A DNA stretch of 64,000 bases from Achatina immaculata (Eukaryota > Mollusca > Gastropoda > Stylommatophora > Achatinidae), in assembly GCA_009760885.1 (NCBI GenBank), contig CM019709.1:33720626-33784625 (forward strand), written 5' to 3'. Under the pieces are notes generated by a model. It was not told the origin of the DNA. It was given only the letters and a program-made list of their open reading frames with translations, and made no database searches. Shown one piece after another: positions 63,765 to 64,000 of the stretch. Made by a program: the position numbers and the translations under genes. Every line of letters begins with the position of its first letter. Within the stretch, counting starts at the first letter, position 1.

Positions 63765-64000
63765 CACTTAATATTAAAGAATGTTGGCTAGTAAAGAGGA
63801 TTAAACAGAAAAAAAAAACTTTAATATTTTAGACACATTAAACGTCATGAGAATTTAGAGAAGACCGTCTTGGAAGGATACATAATGGGAAAAAGAGAGG
63901 AAGACCAAGGCGAAGATGGTTGCAAGACGTCGCTGATGATCTGCAAATGGACTCATCAACAGCAGGGCATCTTGCTTACAATCGAGTGGGGCCTACAAGA
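63765..64000 (+). mobile_element. LINE-A 3' fragment, cut by the window edge
   Basis: CTTAATATTAAAGAATGTTG, GGCTAGTAAAGAGGATTAAA and GAGAAGACCGTCTTGGAAGG follow the LINE-A order up to the Leu-Ala-Tyr-Asn-Arg block. Small deletions shift the frame. Confidence 0.85.

Overview
This is a window of animal nuclear DNA, very repeat-rich, with one convincing cellular gene. The organism looks like a lophotrochozoan invertebrate, most likely a gastropod mollusc. That is an inference from three things: a secreted dermatopontin-like protein (a family prominent in molluscan connective tissue and shell matrix), the mix of non-LTR retrotransposons and tRNA-derived SINEs, and the extreme density of mini- and microsatellites. 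Nothing bacterial, plastid or viral was recognised. No genus can be named from the sequence.

The gene lies on the + strand and spans about 13.4 kb. It has four coding exons: 16855-17083, 20723-20854, 25398-25521 and 30162-30222. All junctions have GT/AG borders and compatible phases. Spliced, it encodes 181 residues: a signal peptide and three copies of the dermatopontin-type repeat (Tyr-Asp...Phe-x-Cys-Pro...His-Asp-Asn-x-Tyr-Glu-Asp-Arg...Cys). Two AATAAA signals follow the stop. The three introns (3.6, 4.5 and 4.6 kb) hold triplet repeats, a 52-bp satellite ending at the splice site of exon 2, a 2-kb pyrimidine tract, a retrotransposon carrying a 31-bp satellite, SINEs, a satellite whose units resemble splice acceptors, and a dead Tc1-type transposon with a SINE inside it.

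The rest is mobile-element debris and tandem repeats. Left flank (1-16800): LINE fragments on both strands, SINE, a mariner remnant and many minisatellites. Right flank (30400-64000): more of the same, including a 53-bp satellite with two monomer types (36455-37930), a 1.5-kb polypurine tract (50880-52345), a 48-bp satellite grown from LINE coding sequence (58640-59575), and opposed (ACT)n and (AGT)n arrays around a SINE (60995-62610). I use working names. LINE-A ends in a Gly-His-Ala-Asn-Glu C-terminus with a TGAA-type tail. LINE-B ends in Ala-Leu-Cys-Asp-Val with a TAAGATA-type tail. LINE-C has a GAA tail. LINE-D and LINE-E are other RT 3' ends. Family F is an unclassified dispersed repeat.

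Three themes deserve follow-up. First, at least three, probably four, minisatellites appear to have been seeded inside LINE reverse-transcriptase coding sequence. Second, a LINE, a SINE and probably a third element are joined to LINE-A at the same base of the same target. Third, different copies of family F carry different minisatellites at different internal positions. Interspersed-element ends are given to within roughly 10-20 bp unless a target-site duplication fixes them.
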